Shown one piece after another: positions 47,275 through 60,123 of a stretch of DNA of 64,000 nt. Where the stretch lies: contig NC_080568.1 of assembly GCF_030253575.1 (NCBI RefSeq), positions 4,997,501 to 5,061,500 of the forward strand, in the 5' to 3' direction. The notes under the pieces are model-generated. The model was not told the DNA's origin and did not search any database. It saw only the letters and a program-made list of their open reading frames with translations. The stretch comes from Rhododendron vialii. Lineage: Eukaryota; Streptophyta; Magnoliopsida; Ericales; Ericaceae. How positions within the stretch are numbered: position 1 is the stretch's first letter; every line of letters starts with the position of its first letter. The position numbers and the translations under genes are program-made.

Positions 47275-47568
47275 GGCCCCGTTTGATAAACCTCTAAGCT
47301 CTTGGGATTGGTTATTTATATTGTTTTCTCGATTTGCTTTTGATGCAATAGAGCATGGTGTTGTTATCCTTCAGATTTGCATAAGGGCAAATTTGCAAAT
47401 GTATTAATCCAGTCTAATCCAATCCTATCCCATGGGAAACAAACATGATATTAATAATCCCATCCCAAACAAACAAGAGAGTTATCAATTCCATCTCATT
47501 ATCAATCCCAATCGTAATCTCATCTCATTAAAAATCCCACCCATCTATCACCGTTATCAAACGAGGCC
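47275..47568. mobile_element. MITE with GGCCCCGTTTGATAA ends
   Basis: Terminal inverted repeat GGCCCCGTTTGATAA and TTATCAAACGAGGCC; length 294 bp; TAT on both sides. The interior is rich in AATCCCATCC words. Non-coding. Confidence 0.8.
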
Positions 47569-48531
47569 TATATGTCATATACTACGATGACCCATTTTGG
47601 ATTCTCGGGAGAGGCAAACCTTTTCTTGATCGTAGTTGTAAAAGACTCAGCAAGGTAGCCTTTTTTCTTTTTCTTTTTTTGCAGCTGCTGTAGTTTTGGG
47701 TTTATTTGTACTTGGGTTTTTTCCCTCAACGGCTGGGCTACAAGGCTATCCGTTGCCTTCCTTTCTGGTGTGTTTCTATTAAGACAATTACTTACCCAAA
47801 CAATTAAAGCAAGTCTAATGCTGAGAAAAAAAAATTACAAGCAGGGCAAATCAAACCTCATAACCATCCAACAGGAACAGGGTCTTTTGATCCAATCCAG
47901 GGCTAGGACCAACCGGACCAATAAGTCCAGTCCATGCAAACCGATAGATCGTGATCTAAACAACAAAAGACAGGTAAAATTAAACATCTTCTGGGATTAA
48001 CACAACGAGAAGAAGAAAATTTATAAAAGCATACAAGATCAAACCTTTAAACTGATAGGCTCCATTGGAAGATCTAACTGGATACAGATGATCCTTAAAA
48101 ACGCTTTCGAATCTGAAATACGCTGCACAGGTAAAAGGGTGATTAAAACAGAATTTCCAGTCAACGATGCTTGGAAGCAGTTACAAAAATGTGAGATCTA
48201 ACCTTATAACCAAGGATCTGTATCTCCCCACAAGAAACTCAAAGCCTCCTTGTAATTGAGTGCTAGTGTTAGTTTGAAGGCAATCATTTCAGATCCGTAC
48301 ATAAGAGGTGGCAACTCTAAAAGATTACAACTTTCCGATCAATAAGAATTAAACATGCAAGCAGGAGGAGGAGGAGGAGGAGATGAGCATATGTAGATGA
48401 ATTCAGAGGAGGAGGAGGAGGAAAGAAATGAAAGAAAGAAGACACCAAAGAAAGATGCTAGGCCTGAAAGGGGGCTGTTTGGCAACTTGGCAATGATAAA
48501 GGAAGATTACAAGGCCTCATTTCCGAATCCA
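47569..48531. other. No gene recognised
   Basis: Contains GGA arrays (48365-48382, 48407-48421). The short frames have no recognisable domain. Confidence 0.5.
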
Positions 48532-48677
48532 TTAAAGCATCCGCAATGTAATAATCAAAATCAAAATATTGTTAAAGTTAACAATGTTTGTTTAAAAAAG
48601 TGTTCACATTGTAATAACCAAACTTAGCAACCTCTTAGCAACTCATCAAATTTTGGCCTTTAAATAATCAAAACTAA

Positions 48678-49767
48678 GAGCATCCACAATGTAATAGTCA
48701 AAATTGGATAATCAAAAATTGTCACATCACCTTTTGATTATCCATTTAAGACATTGCTAACCTTAGTAATGTAGAGGTCCACAACGTAATAATCAAAATT
48801 GGATAACCAAAACTTACCACGTCACCTTTTCAAACTACAAAATTCTAAAAACTGCGGTAATAATTTGAATAGTTTTTTTTTGGAAAAATAAAGAGTTTAG
48901 TGAAAAATATTAGTTTTTTCAAAAAGAAAACAATTTTTTTTTGTGTAAAAACGGTTTTTGAAAACAGTTATTTTTTTTCAAAAATAACAGTTTTTTCAAA
49001 ATAACAGTTTTGTTAAACTATTTTTTGTAAATTTTCTAAAAAAATAGTGTTTAAAAATTATTTTTTGAAAAGCATTGTTGAGAGAGAGAAAGGTTTTGTG
49101 TAATGATAGGTATACTTGATTGAAAAAATGTGGGAAAAGTTAGATTTGATTATTGGCAAAAAGTTGTTAGTTTTGATTATTTAAAGGCCAAATTTGATGA
49201 GTTGTTAAGAGCATCCGCAATGGGAATAATCAAAATCGATAATCAAAATATGTCACAGCAGCATTTGATTATCCATTTAGTTCATAATCAAATCTAACAA
49301 ACTTGATCTCCACATTGGTTATTTTTGTATCCCTATAAAAAAAACCCTTACAATACGCAATGCATTTATGTCCAATTGCAAACAAGTTCCAATCACGCAC
49401 CCGACCACACCAAATTATTCGTCTCGATGAGACGATTCTAATGTGAGGTGTTTTTTAATTTTTTAGTTTTGAATTTGGTTATTGGGTTTGGTTATTGAGT
49501 TTTGGTTATTGGTAAAAGTTGTTAAGTTTGGTTATTCAAAGGTCAAAATTTGATGAGTTGCTAAGAGGTTGCTAAATTTGGTTATTACAATGTGAGCACT
49601 TTTTTGAGCAAACATTGCTAACTTTAGCAACCTTTTAGTTTTGATTATTACATTGTGGATGCTCTAAGAGGTTGCTAAGTTTGATTATTACAATGTGAAC
49701 ACTTTTTTAAGCAAACATTGTTAACTTTAACAACATTTTGATTTTGATTATTACATTACGGATGCTC
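48678..49767 (+). mobile_element. MITE B nested in MITE A, opposite orientation
   Basis: Ends GAGCATCCACAATGTAATAG and ATTACATTACGGATGCTC, flanked by TAA at 48675-48677 and 49768-49770. Without MITE C it is about 631 bp, the same length as A and alike in sequence but inverted. This produces the inverted repeat 48675-49170 against 49767-50263. Confidence 0.92.
49209..49664. mobile_element. MITE C nested in MITE B
   Basis: Ends GAGCATCCGCAATGGGAATA and CATTGTGGATGCTC, flanked by TAA at 49206-49208 and 49665-49667; 456 bp, closest to 30429-30883. When removed, MITE B reads GAGTTGTTAAGAGGTTGCTA as in the related MITE at 5520. Confidence 0.92.
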
Positions 49768-50263
49768 TAACAACTTTTTGCCAATAATCAAATCTAACTT
49801 TTTCCACATTTTCTCAATCAAGTATACCTATCATTACATAAAACCTTTCTCTCTCTCAACAATGTTTTTCAAAAAATAATTTTTAAACACTATTTTTTTA
49901 GAAAATTTACAAAAAATAGTTTAACAAAACTGTTATTTTGAAAAAACTGTTTTTTTTTTTTAAAAAATAACTGTTTTCAAAAACTGTTTTTACACAAAAA
50001 AAAATTGTTTTCTTTTTGAAAAAACTAATATTTTTCACTAAACTCTTTTTTTTTCCAAAAAAAAACTATTCAAATTATTACCACAGTTTTTAGAATTTTG
50101 TAGTTTGAAAAGGTGACGTGGTAAGTTTTGGTTATCCAATTTTGATTATTACGTTGTGGACCTCTACATTACTAAGGTTAGCAATGTCTTAAATGGATAA
50201 CCAAAATGTGATGTGGCAATTTTTGATTATCCAATTTTGACTATTACATTGTGGATGCTCTTA

Positions 50264-51695
50264 GTATATAGTAGCTTTCTCTTATGTTTTTATATTTTCT
50301 TTTAAATACAATAACACAAATACGAAAAACAAAACATTTTATTGTGTTTCGGGGGGTTTCCACCAAAATATATGGATTAGATAGGTTATTCTCGTTACAT
50401 ATATCAATTAAAATAACTTGAATATTGTTATTATCTTGAAGCAAAAAGATATAACGGAAACGCATATGTCAAATTTAAAACACGTTTATCCAAAGAAACA
50501 ATATGTACCCAATTTCATTTATGTAGTCTAGTAGTTGCACCCTTACTCACATAATAAAATACGATGCGTTTCCGCTCTCAGTTTTCTCAGTGTGCTCGCA
50601 TGCTCAATCCTCTCTTTCTTGCATATTTTAGTTATTTGGAATGTGTTTCAAATATATTTTTACGCTTATCTCCCGTTGATGCACTTTTATGCGAATTTCG
50701 TGATTTATGCTCATTTCTCCCAAATTTTTTTGTCTAGTAATATTTTTCGATATTTTTATTTTTTGTAATTTTTCATTTAACTTCTCGTCCGAGTTTTGGG
50801 ATTGATCATTTTACAATTTAGACTCTTATTATTAAGACGAATGATTAATTTAAAACGTATAATGCTAATTTAATAAAAATTCAAAAAATACGAACACCAC
50901 ACTGACAAGAAAAAAGCAGGGAGAAAATATACTGTAGTACGGAGTATCTAATAAAAGTCCACTCTACGTTAAACAGCTGTTCCCTACTTCCCTTCGTTCT
51001 TGTTTATCTTTTCCTTCTTTCACGGGCTACGAATGCGCCACGTTTCCCGAAAATCTGGCAGAACATCTCTCGGGACGGTCAATTTTCCTAATTTAAAATT
51101 AATTAAAGAAATAATTTTGTCACTTCTTTTTTAACTCCGTATTAACAACATTTTTCTACAAGGGTATTTGTGCATCAAAAATACATTTGAAGCAGGGTGA
51201 CGTTAATAAAAAAAAAAATGACAAAATCAGCTGCCTAATATTAAGGAAATTAATGATCACACTATTTTTTGTCTTTATTCACTTGAATTTACTATTTTAT
51301 CATTCATTCGATATATTTTTCTACACATTTAAGAATAATATTGTAAATTCATTGAGATAAAAACAAAAAAAATGAGTATGGATGACTAAAAAGGAGAGTG
51401 GGAAAATTATTTTTCTTAATTAAATGAAAATGATTGGTACTTCACTTTTTTATGATGACAGTCCAAACCAAAGAGAAATAATTAAATTGTTGAGTATTTA
51501 TTTTGAAATTTTTTATTTAGAAATAATATTAAAAAATCTTATATGCTTGCAGTTTTGCGTGTTTCTAAAATTTTCTCAAGTACTTCCTTGTTTTGTTAAG
51601 ATCTTATATTTCCCTTTTCTTGCAGTTTTGGTTTTCAAATAATTGTCCTGCTTGATCTCCACGCTAAATAATTGTCATATATTGATAGCACTCCT
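50264..51695. other. No gene recognised
   Basis: AT-rich, short frames only; no clear transposon ends. Confidence 0.5.
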
Positions 51696-52090
51696 GGGCC
51701 TGTTTGGATGCCACGATAGAAGGGTGTATTGTAATATACACCCTTCTAATACGTGGGCCCTCTTTTATGGCGTGCTTTGGCAAGCCAAAAACAAGGGGAT
51801 ATCTTAATACCCCCTCCTCCATAATTCCCCCTAATACGCCTCCCTTGGGCTTACACATGGCTAGGGTGAGAGCCGGCTATGTGTAATCCCCCCTTATAAT
51901 ACCCCCTCTTTATTCCATTCAACTACAAAACAACCTTATCCCTCCATTTTATACCTCATCCAAACCAAGTATTATTTAATCCCCTTGTCACATCAATGTG
52001 GACCCACCCTTCTTACATAATATCCCTTATTATCCAATCTCCCCTTCATACATAATACCTCCAAACCTAATACCTCATCCAAATGAGCCC
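51696..52090. mobile_element. MITE with GGGCCTGTTTGGATG ends
   Basis: Left GGGCCTGTTTGGATG and right CATCCAAATGAGCCC form a terminal inverted repeat; 395 bp; the interior is full of AATACCCCCT and AATCCCC words. No clean target duplication seen. Confidence 0.8.
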
Positions 52091-52562
52091 CTACGAGCAT
52101 ATATAAGGATGTATGCCTAAAGATCATTCAACAATTCAATAAAAATTCAAATTTCTCTCAAATTTCCTTGGATATTCAAAATAGTTACCTTGTGTATTCA
52201 ATATGTGCTCTTTGATTCGAGTGTTTATTTCATCTACTAGAACACTATCTAGTCCGCATGTAAGTTTGGTTGCATCAATTTGAAACCCATTACTGAAATT
52301 ATGCAGAAGCATTCAGTCTACCCCTAGAGAAATACCAATTTGATAAAAAAAAAAAAAAAAAAATTACCATTTTGAGTTATTAACCTAAACTCAATCACGC
52401 ACCGATAAAGAATGCTCCAAATAATTACTTTTAGCGCCTTCAAATTCGTCCAGAAACATGATGCTAAACGGGTATTTACTCAGAATGACATCATCAATGG
52501 ATCTACTCCAAAGGAAACAAAAAAACAGTACAACTATTCACAAAAGGGAATGACTTCGGTGT

Positions 52563-52857
52563 CCTTGGTGTCAAGGACACCGTAATTTTTAGCATAACAA
52601 AATCACTATGAGCATAACTAAAATCTATTATGAGCACAACCAAAACCATTATGAGCATAACAGAACCATCACAAGACATAACTTGTTTGTTATGCCTTGG
52701 TTAAGTTTGGTTATGCTTTGGTTTGTTTTTTAGATATTCCTTGGTTATGCCTTGTTTGGGTTCTGTTATGCTTGTAATGAGTTTTAGTTATGCTCATAAT
52801 GGTAAAGTTATGCCAAAAATTATGGTGTCTCCAAAATGACCGGAGACACCATAACAT
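52563..52857. mobile_element. Foldback MITE with TTAGCATAAC words
   Basis: The left part GACACCGTAATTTTTAGCAT and the right part ATGCCAAAAATTATGGTGTC are inverted. The interior repeats TTATGAGCATAAC and its complement. Non-coding. Confidence 0.8.
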
Positions 52858-54403
52858 CATCCTTCACGAAACAGTACAAATCATATATTCAACTTATACA
52901 TGCAACAAATCCTACACAGAGAAAAAATAATGTTTACCATTTTCAAACAGATCAATTACGGAATCCATATCACAAGTTTTTATTACTTTACTAAGTTAAG
53001 CCTACATCACTGCAAAAGCTGTTAATCTCAGTACCGCCAGTAGATCGATTTGCTCCAACGATTTATACCAAGAACAAATGACCAATATGCAATGTGTACG
53101 TTCAAGAGCAAATGACTTCCATCCAACAGTACCGACAAAATAGTATCCCCCAATGTTGCGAACAGTCCGTCGCCTTCCCTTGGACACCAGCGTGCGTAAA
53201 CTCCTGATAATCCCATGTGATTCACAAAATCAGCGAAATCGATCAGGAAGCCCCTATGAATTAAGAAGATGGATAAATACTAGTATATAATCAATAACAA
53301 CTGGCTCTATAATCAACATATATCTAAAATTAATAATTTTTCAAATGTTGGATGCATAGAGTCTTACTGAGCCAAAATAGCTATACACCATAAATAGCCA
53401 AAATAACGACTTTGAGAAGGATGTGTCTGATGACATAAGCAAAAGATTAGGCTTCTAAATTAAGGACCAAACATCCATCCATATAACATTCTGAGGGAGG
53501 CGTCAATAGTAAAATAGAGTAGTTGGTTTAGGTTGGTAAGAGCCATAGCACATGTAATTGTACAGTTTCTTTGATTTGTAGTCTCTAACTAAAAAAAATT
53601 TGTTTGATTGTTTTGGAATTCAATGCATTAAATTTTGATGATCCTTTGTAAAATTTTTAAAAATTGAATGAGCCAGGGCTGTTGGTCAATGCTTTTGAAT
53701 TAGTGTCTTCAGGCATAGGCTCATTTGCTACGTATTAGAATTATATCTTAGTTAGCATTTGCTGGAGGGGTTTGATGAAATGTGCAAGTTTTTTGTATCT
53801 AACTTAATTGATGAATTGTTCGAACTGCTATATGCATATTTTGCGAAGATTAGGGAGGTTGAAAGAACAGATCGTTATGCAGTGATTTAATTTGCTTAGG
53901 TTATGATCATTTTTTTTGTTTGAAACTTAGACAGCCTTTTTTTTTTGACATCTTTGAAATTCATTTACTTGAAAATTGAAATTGATTAGATGTACTCTGT
54001 TTGAAGCTTAATTAAAAAATCTTTTTCTGAAAAAGACAGGTTCGCTATCAGGTTGGTTAGAAGCATAGAATGGTAATTCAATTTAATTGTTCTCAAAACG
54101 TGTTGCGTGAAGGCACGGGCTCATCTGCTAGTTGATACACAAAGGATGGAGCTTCAGTCGTTAAATTATCCAACATGGACAAGTCAGGTCATTTTCAAAG
54201 CTCAATCGTGAATCAGGTAACTTCACTGGCCAACTTAACTCAGTTGCTTCAAAAGTTCCACCAAGTTGGTTAAGCCATTCCAGGAAAAAAAAAATTCTTG
54301 ATCAAAAGAATGAATTATTGGGCTTTACACTGCCCGCCCGCAAGCCCGCCCGCAGGACCCATCCGATAGCCCAAAAATCAGTGGTCTTGAGAAGGGGTTT
54401 GTC
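52858..54403. other. No gene recognised
   Basis: Short frames without domain character, poly-T near 53937. The words GGCACGGGCTCATCTGCTA (54111) and GGCATAGGCTCATTTGCTA (53711) repeat at a distance of about 400 bp; meaning unknown. Confidence 0.4.
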
Positions 54404-54641
54404 GGCCTCGTTCCAGAACTAAAAATAAGTACTTATTTTTTAAGAAGGCAATTTCAAATTCAAAAATTATGTAGTTACATAAATAATTTTCCTACCACTA
54501 TGGATCTTGTTTGATAGATCTCATTGATATCTTTAATACGGTGCAAAAAAAATTAAAATTTTTTTTTTCATTTATATTATTTTTGAGTTTAAAAATGTGA
54601 AATAAGTATTTATTTTTTAAGAAGGTGTTCTGGAACGGGGC
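54404..54641. mobile_element. Tourist-like MITE of the GGCCCCGTTC family
   Basis: 238 bp with GGCCTCGTTCCAGAAC and GTTCTGGAACGGGGC ends. The interior is similar, in reverse orientation, to 59886-60123. Confidence 0.85.
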
Positions 54642-55349
54642 TGTAGGTTAATTTTGTTTGCTGGTATTTTTGGAGAAAAAAGATCTCATTTTTTGGGGTT
54701 GAGTTTAGGAAGAACAGAGTTAAGTTAGAGAGAGAGAGAGAGAGGGATTCCTTGTTAAGTTGTTTGCTGGTTTTTTTGAGGTTGGGTTTGAAAAGAAGAC
54801 CGAGTAAAGGTAGAGAGAGAGAGAGAGACGGAGATTGCTTTGGGAGAAAAACCCATGCACTGTTTGCCAGTATTGGGCAGTGTAAAGCCCATGCCCACGG
54901 TTTTGGGAGAAGGAAAAGGCATGGTCAAAAAGGAAAAGTGACTGTGATTTGTGCTAGGCTCTAGAGTAGAGCCTTCTTGGTAAAATACAAGGCTATGTTG
55001 AAGAGCATAATGCGGCCCTTCTGATCAAAGTTTGTGCCACTTACCAGTGAGTCCGCCCGAAAGTTTGTGCCGCTTACCTGTGAGTCCGCCCGAACTTTGA
55101 CCCGTCGGCTCCGTAATTAGGCTAGTCCGTGGGTGGGTTTGGGCTTCAATTTAAGAAACACAGTCCGGCCCGCCCAGCCCACAAAAAAAAAAAAGCCCGC
55201 TCAGCCCAACCCACGGACAAGCTTGGGTAGTGACTTGGTAGCCTGGGCCAACCCGACCCGGCCCGATGATGACTCTAAGCTACGAATTAGAGGACTTTAA
55301 GCACTAAGGTTATACAATCTTGGTCGCTTATCAGCAAGCTTTGAACAGA
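54642..55349. other. No gene recognised; CCCGCCCG-rich patch
   Basis: Two GA arrays (54727-54744, 54813-54829) and a cluster of GCCCGCCC/GGCCCGCCCAG words (54330-54360, 55150-55265) with a tandem AGTTTGTGCC-AGTCCGCCCGA duplication (55026-55096). Confidence 0.5.
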
Positions 55350-57866
55350 ACGAAAGGGATTCTTGATTACATACATTCAGATGTTTGGGGGCCAGTGAGG
55401 GTAGCTTCGAAAGGAGGATCTCTGTATTTCGTGACCTTTATCGATGACTTTTCGAGAAAAGTCTAGGTGTACTTCATGAGATACAAGTTTGAAATTTTTA
55501 AGAAATAGGATGTGGAAAGCTGAAGTGGAAACCAGATAGGGAAATGGATAAAGTGTCTCAGAACAAATAATGGGAAAGAGTTTAAGAATGGGCATTTTCT
55601 AAAATTCTGTGAGAAACATAGGATTCTGCGACACTTTATAATTCGAAAGACACCTTAGCAGAATAGGGTGGCAGAAGGGATGAACAGAACCATAACAAAA
55701 AGAGCATGGTGTATTAGATTGAATGCAGGGCTTCCGAAGGTTTTTTGGGCAGAGGCAGTGAATATGACATGTTTCATTATCAACAGGTTGCCGAGTACTG
55801 CTCTGGGTGGAAAGGTAGCAAAAGAGGCGTGGACAGAAAAGGAGGTAGACTATTCAGTTCTGAAGATCTTTGGGTGTCTAGCATATGTTCATGTTCCCAG
55901 TGATGAGAGGTCAAAGTTTGATGCAAAGTCCAAACAATGTATCTTTCTTGAATATGAGAAAGGGGTTAAGGGATACAAGTTTTGGGATCCAGAATCAAAG
56001 AAAGTAGTTTTCAGTAGGGATGTAGTATTTGATAAGGCTTCTATGGTCAAGGCATATCAGGATGTTCAGAAAATTGAGACAAGGAAAAACAACAGCAAGC
56101 AGCAGAGTGTACAGATTGAGCTGGAGAGTTTTAACACAGACTTGTAGACAGTGGATAGCTTGATCAACAACAACAGGAAAGTATAGCCATAGGGAGACCC
56201 AGGCGGATTATCAAACCACCGGTAAGGTATAAGTTTGAGGATATGATTTCTTATGCACTATCGACCACCAGTGGAGAACCGTTTACTTTTCAAAATGCTA
56301 TCACTAGTCTTGAAAGGGATAGATGGATGGAAGCCATGGTGGAAAAGATTGAGTCATTGTAGAAGAACAAGACTTGGAAGTTGAAAGAACTGCCTAAGGG
56401 AAATAAAACAGTGGGTTGTAAGTGGGTATACAAGAAAAAAGAAACCGTGTCAGAAAAAGAAAGGGAGAGGTTCAAGGCTCGGTTGGTAGCAAAAGGGTAC
56501 TCGCAGAAGAAGGGGATTGTCTATGATGAAGTCTTTTCTCTAGTGGTGAGATATACTTCAATCAGGATGACCTTGGTATTGACGGCTAGCTTTGGTCTGG
56601 AGTTAGAGTAGTTGGATGTGAAAACAACCTTTCTTCATGGTGATTTGGAGGAAGTCTTTTACATGGAGCAGCTTGAGGGGTTCAAGCAATCAGGGACTGA
56701 GCACCTTGTTTGTAGGTTGTATAAGTCACTTTATGGACTTAAGCAGTCCCTAAAACAATGATACAAGAGGTTTGACTCGTTCATGATCCGTATTGGGTTC
56801 ACATGCTATAAGTATGATTATTGTGTTTTATGTTCAGAGTCTTGATGATGGTTCATATATTTTTCTGTTACTTTATATTTGATGATATGCTTATTGCTGC
56901 GAAGAGTATAGTTGAAATCAACAGGTTGAAGGTTTTGTTGGGTAAGAAGTTTGACATGAAGGATTTAGGTGTTGATAGGAAAATACTTGGAATGGAGATG
57001 CATAGGGATAGGTCAGCTGGAAAGCTGTGGTTGTCCCAGAAGAGCTATGTGATGAAAGTGTTAGAAAGGTTTAGAATAGCTAATGCTAAACCGGTCAACA
57101 CTCTTTTAGATAGTCATTTCAAGTTGTCTACATCACAGTGTCCAGAGTTTGCTGAGGAAACTCAGGACATGTTAAACGTGCCTTATGCGAGTGCAGTTGG
57201 TTGCTTGATGTGTGTGATGGTGTGTACGAGACCCGATTTGGCACATGCAATCAATACAGTTAGTAAGTACATGGCAAATACAGACAGAGAGCATTAGAAG
57301 GCGATCAAATGAATTTTTAGATACTTGAGAGGTACTTCAGACCATGGGATTTTGTTTGCTAGGCAACAGGGTCAAATTTCAGTTGTGGGGTATGTGGATG
57401 TAGATTATGCTGGAGAGGTGGATGACAGAAGGTCTACGATAGGGTATGTATTTACATTGACAGGTGGGTCGATTTGTTGGAGATCCATGGCATAACCTCT
57501 AGTGGCGCTATCTACTACTAAGTCTGAATATATGGCAGTGACTGAGGCTGGTAAGGAAGCATTGTGGTTGAAGGGGTTCGTGAAAGAGCTGGATATCGAT
57601 CAAGGTGGAGTTCAGTTGTATTGTGATAGTTAGAGTACCATTTATTTGGCGAAGCACCAGGTGTATCATGTAAGGACCAAGCATATTGACGTGAGATTTT
57701 ACAAAGCGAGAGAGTTGATTGCTATGGGTGATGTGATATTGGAAAATGTGCATACTTCTGAGAATGCAGTTGATACGTTAACAAAGACTGTAACCGCAGA
57801 CAAGTTCAAATATTGCGTGGACTTGGTTGTTAATAATGTCTCCAGGTGCTAGACAATCAGAGACCC

Positions 57867-57900
57867 CCCCCCCCCCCCCCCTCGGGGAGGGGGGGGAGGA
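57867..57900. repeat. C-run joined to G-run
   Basis: About 18 C, then TCGGGGA and a G-run, just upstream of the LTR. It could form G-quadruplexes on either strand, and is also an obvious place for assembly error. Confidence 0.9.
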
Positions 57901-57950
57901 GGAGGTGTTATCTTCTGTAGGGGCGAGTGTGTGTTCGCCAAGGTGGAGAT

Positions 57951-58372
57951 TGTTGAAACTATAGCTTATATATTAAGTATGAGAGGTACCGAGGAGTTCT
58001 AGGAATAGGCGTGTTAGATGTCGCAGAGAGAAGTCAGAAAAAAGCCCCTAGTGAATGCAATAGGGCTACAGGAAACTAGTGAATGCAGTACGGCTACAGG
58101 TTTTCCTGTAGCCCTACAGATGGGGCTAGCTGGGAACCAGAGCTGTGGGTAGTGCTACAGTCTGGCTTCGGGCTAGGGTTCGAATAGGGCGGGTATATAA
58201 GGCTCTCTATTGTAAAATCCTATGTACTGAGATTGTGATCATCAATAACAAAAGCCTACTCTTTCACTCCCGTGGATTTACCTGATTTTAAGGAATCACG
58301 TATATCTCTATGTCAATTTCTTTACTGTTTTTATACTTGTGAATCGTGTGCGTGTGTGTTGTGATCCTAACA
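57951..58372 (+). repeat. 3' LTR of the decayed Copia
   Basis: TGTTGAAACTATAGC to GATCCTAACA, preceded by the purine tract AAGGTGGAGAT. TATA box at 58194-58200. Two copies of TAGTGAATGCA-TA(G/C)GGCTACAGG lie inside. Confidence 0.88.
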
Positions 58373-58719
58373 CTAGTTTTCTAACTATATGTACATCTTT
58401 AAGAACTCTAGAAGCTGTCGACCCATCTGATGAAGAACGCATAAAGAGATTGTGGGAGAAGGGGAGGATTGTGTAACTGTATGAACGCCTGCAAAAAATA
58501 GCTGGCAGCCATAAAGGGATTGCACTGAGGCTTGAATCGAAACACCACCGATGCTACCAATTGAATATGCTGAGAAAGTGATTCCTTATTTAGTATTCTG
58601 CAGAGAGAGGTAATCCAACTTAGCATTGATGGTAATTAGCAAAGTTGCTTGGTGATTGTAATTTCAGAAGAAATCTACGAGTTCGGAGTTCTGACCAGAG
58701 CGAGCTTAATTTTGTGAAG

Positions 58720-59490
58720 TTTTGAGCTTTCAAACTTGAGCTTGAGTTTAAGCTCATTAAGTTATAAAATGAAATGGACTAATTTAAAGCCATAAAGAAA
58801 AACCAAGAAAATAAAGAAAGCAAACTCTTAATTGCCTCCTAAACTACCTCTAAAGAATATGACTAAGTTCTATGATTCATAATAAAAAATTAAAATAATA
58901 ATAAAGCTTCTTCAATGATTCTTATTTGGATTAAGAGTAGTGTAAAATTGGTGAAGTATCTATATGAAAGACACATTCATATATCATATTTTGGGATATT
59001 TTAATTTACCCATATATTTTTTTAGTATTTACGAAATGACCTTTTTAATTGTTCACGAGCTTATCGAGCCAAATACATAAATGCTCAAGCTTGGCTTGAA
59101 TTCATAAACAAACGAAAAAACATGATTAGGCTTGACTTATATTTCTGATAAATGAGTTCAAACAAGTCAAAAATCGAGCCCAGCTCGAGCTGTTTGGTTT
59201 GTTTTTTTTTTTTGACAAAAGGAGAGAAGTGTTATTAATTTGAAAGGCATAAAAGCCTAAACATCAGACAGTTGGAAACCCCATGGAGGCAAAATGGAAG
59301 TCCATAGACCGAACCAACCATTCAAAAGAGCCTTTTGAGCACAATAACGTGCAGTCCGATTACAATCACATTTAACAAAACTAAACTCGCATAAAGAAAA
59401 GGATTATTTTTGATTGTTTAGGTTTAGTTTGTTTAGCAGCACTAAAGACTATGTTTTGCCTGTTTGGTTCGATTAGCACCTCTAGTCACT
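58720..59490. repeat. Dispersed repeat related to 4320-4690
   Basis: Shares the GCTCAAGCTTGGCTTGAA style and the end GATTAGCACC(C/T)CTAGTCAC, with about 40 further bases of match after it (TTTCGCTAATGTTAA). Interrupted by the LINE fragment at 59202-59459. Confidence 0.65.
59202..59459 (-). mobile_element. 5'-truncated LINE with target duplication
   Basis: A T-run at the left marks the poly-A tail. On the minus strand the frame KCDCNRTARYCAQKALLNGW fits the LINE RNase H C-terminus and ends at a stop. Flanked by CTGTTTGGTTTG (59190-59201) and CTGTTTGGTTCG (59460-59471), a 12 bp target duplication with one change. Confidence 0.85.
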
Positions 59491-59885
59491 TCTGTTTCGC
59501 TAATGTTAAAGGAATTTTTTATCCATGAGTTGTGGCGTTTGGTCAAACTAGTGGTCACTCCGCTGTCCACCTGATTATAACCCATTAGGTAATAGAACAA
59601 TGTTACATATATTTCTGCGGATCACTAATAAATGGGGTGTTTTCATCAACCAACAAGTTATGGGCCACAAATTTTTGATTTTGTGCTTATTCTTTTTTTT
59701 TTTTTGCGTTTTCTAGTTCTGCACCAAAGTTTTACGCATTATTTGTTCGTCTCGACGAAAGAAATTGAAAAAATAAAAAAACATAATTTTTACACAAGTG
59801 TTCTTAAAAATATCTTTAAAAAGGTCCAAAAAACTGACTTGCTGTCTTATTTCTTGGAAAAAGCTCTCATCATGATCTAAGTAGA

Positions 59886-60123
59886 GGCCCCGTTTCAGAA
59901 CACCTTCTTAAAAAATAAGTACTTATTTCACATTTTCAAACTCAAAAATAATATAAATGAAAAATAATTTTTCAATTTTTTTTGCACCGTATTAAAGATC
60001 TCAATGAGATCTATCAAACAAGATCCATAATGATAGGAAAATTATTTGCGTAAGCACATAATTTTTTAGCTTAAAATTGCCTTCTTAAAAAATAAGTGCT
60101 TATTTATCGTTCTGGAACGGAGC
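59886..60123. mobile_element. Tourist-like MITE of the GGCCCCGTTC family
   Basis: 238 bp, ends GGCCCCGTTTCAGAAC and GTTCTGGAACGGAGC. The empty site is visible in U1 at about 17655 (ATCTAGTAGAGTAGC). Confidence 0.88.

Larger units (their letters stand above)
48535..50260 (-). mobile_element. Outer MITE A (GAGCATCC family), interrupted
   Basis: Ends AAGCATCCGCAATGTAATAA (first G mutated) and GTGGATGCTC, flanked by TTA at 48532-48534 and 50261-50263. Its two parts, 48535-48677 and 49771-50260, total about 630 bp and read continuously when MITE B is taken out (TCAAAACTAA then CAACTTTTTGCC). Confidence 0.9.
55350..58372 (+). pseudogene. 5'-truncated, decayed Copia retrotransposon
   Basis: Starts in the integrase (HSDVWGPVRVASKGG near 55377; FIDDFSRK), then the integrase C-terminal part (LPKVFWAEAV, FGCLAYVHVP), reverse transcriptase ([22 protein letters not shown]) and RNase H (RTKHIDVRFYK). 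Many in-frame stops (for example TAG in VWV near 55463, and near 56153 and 56608) and frameshifts; the catalytic YVDD is damaged near 56870. Ends in a 3' LTR at 57951-58372. No 5' LTR, gag or protease. Inactive. Confidence 0.93.

Noticed and set aside
47159..48627. Small frames starting with ATG (about 76-82 codons)
   Set aside because: They cross a MITE or GGA repeats and lack domains or conserved composition.
48675..50263. True inverted duplication like the two large palindromes
   Set aside because: Fully explained by MITE B inserted in opposite orientation into its relative MITE A.
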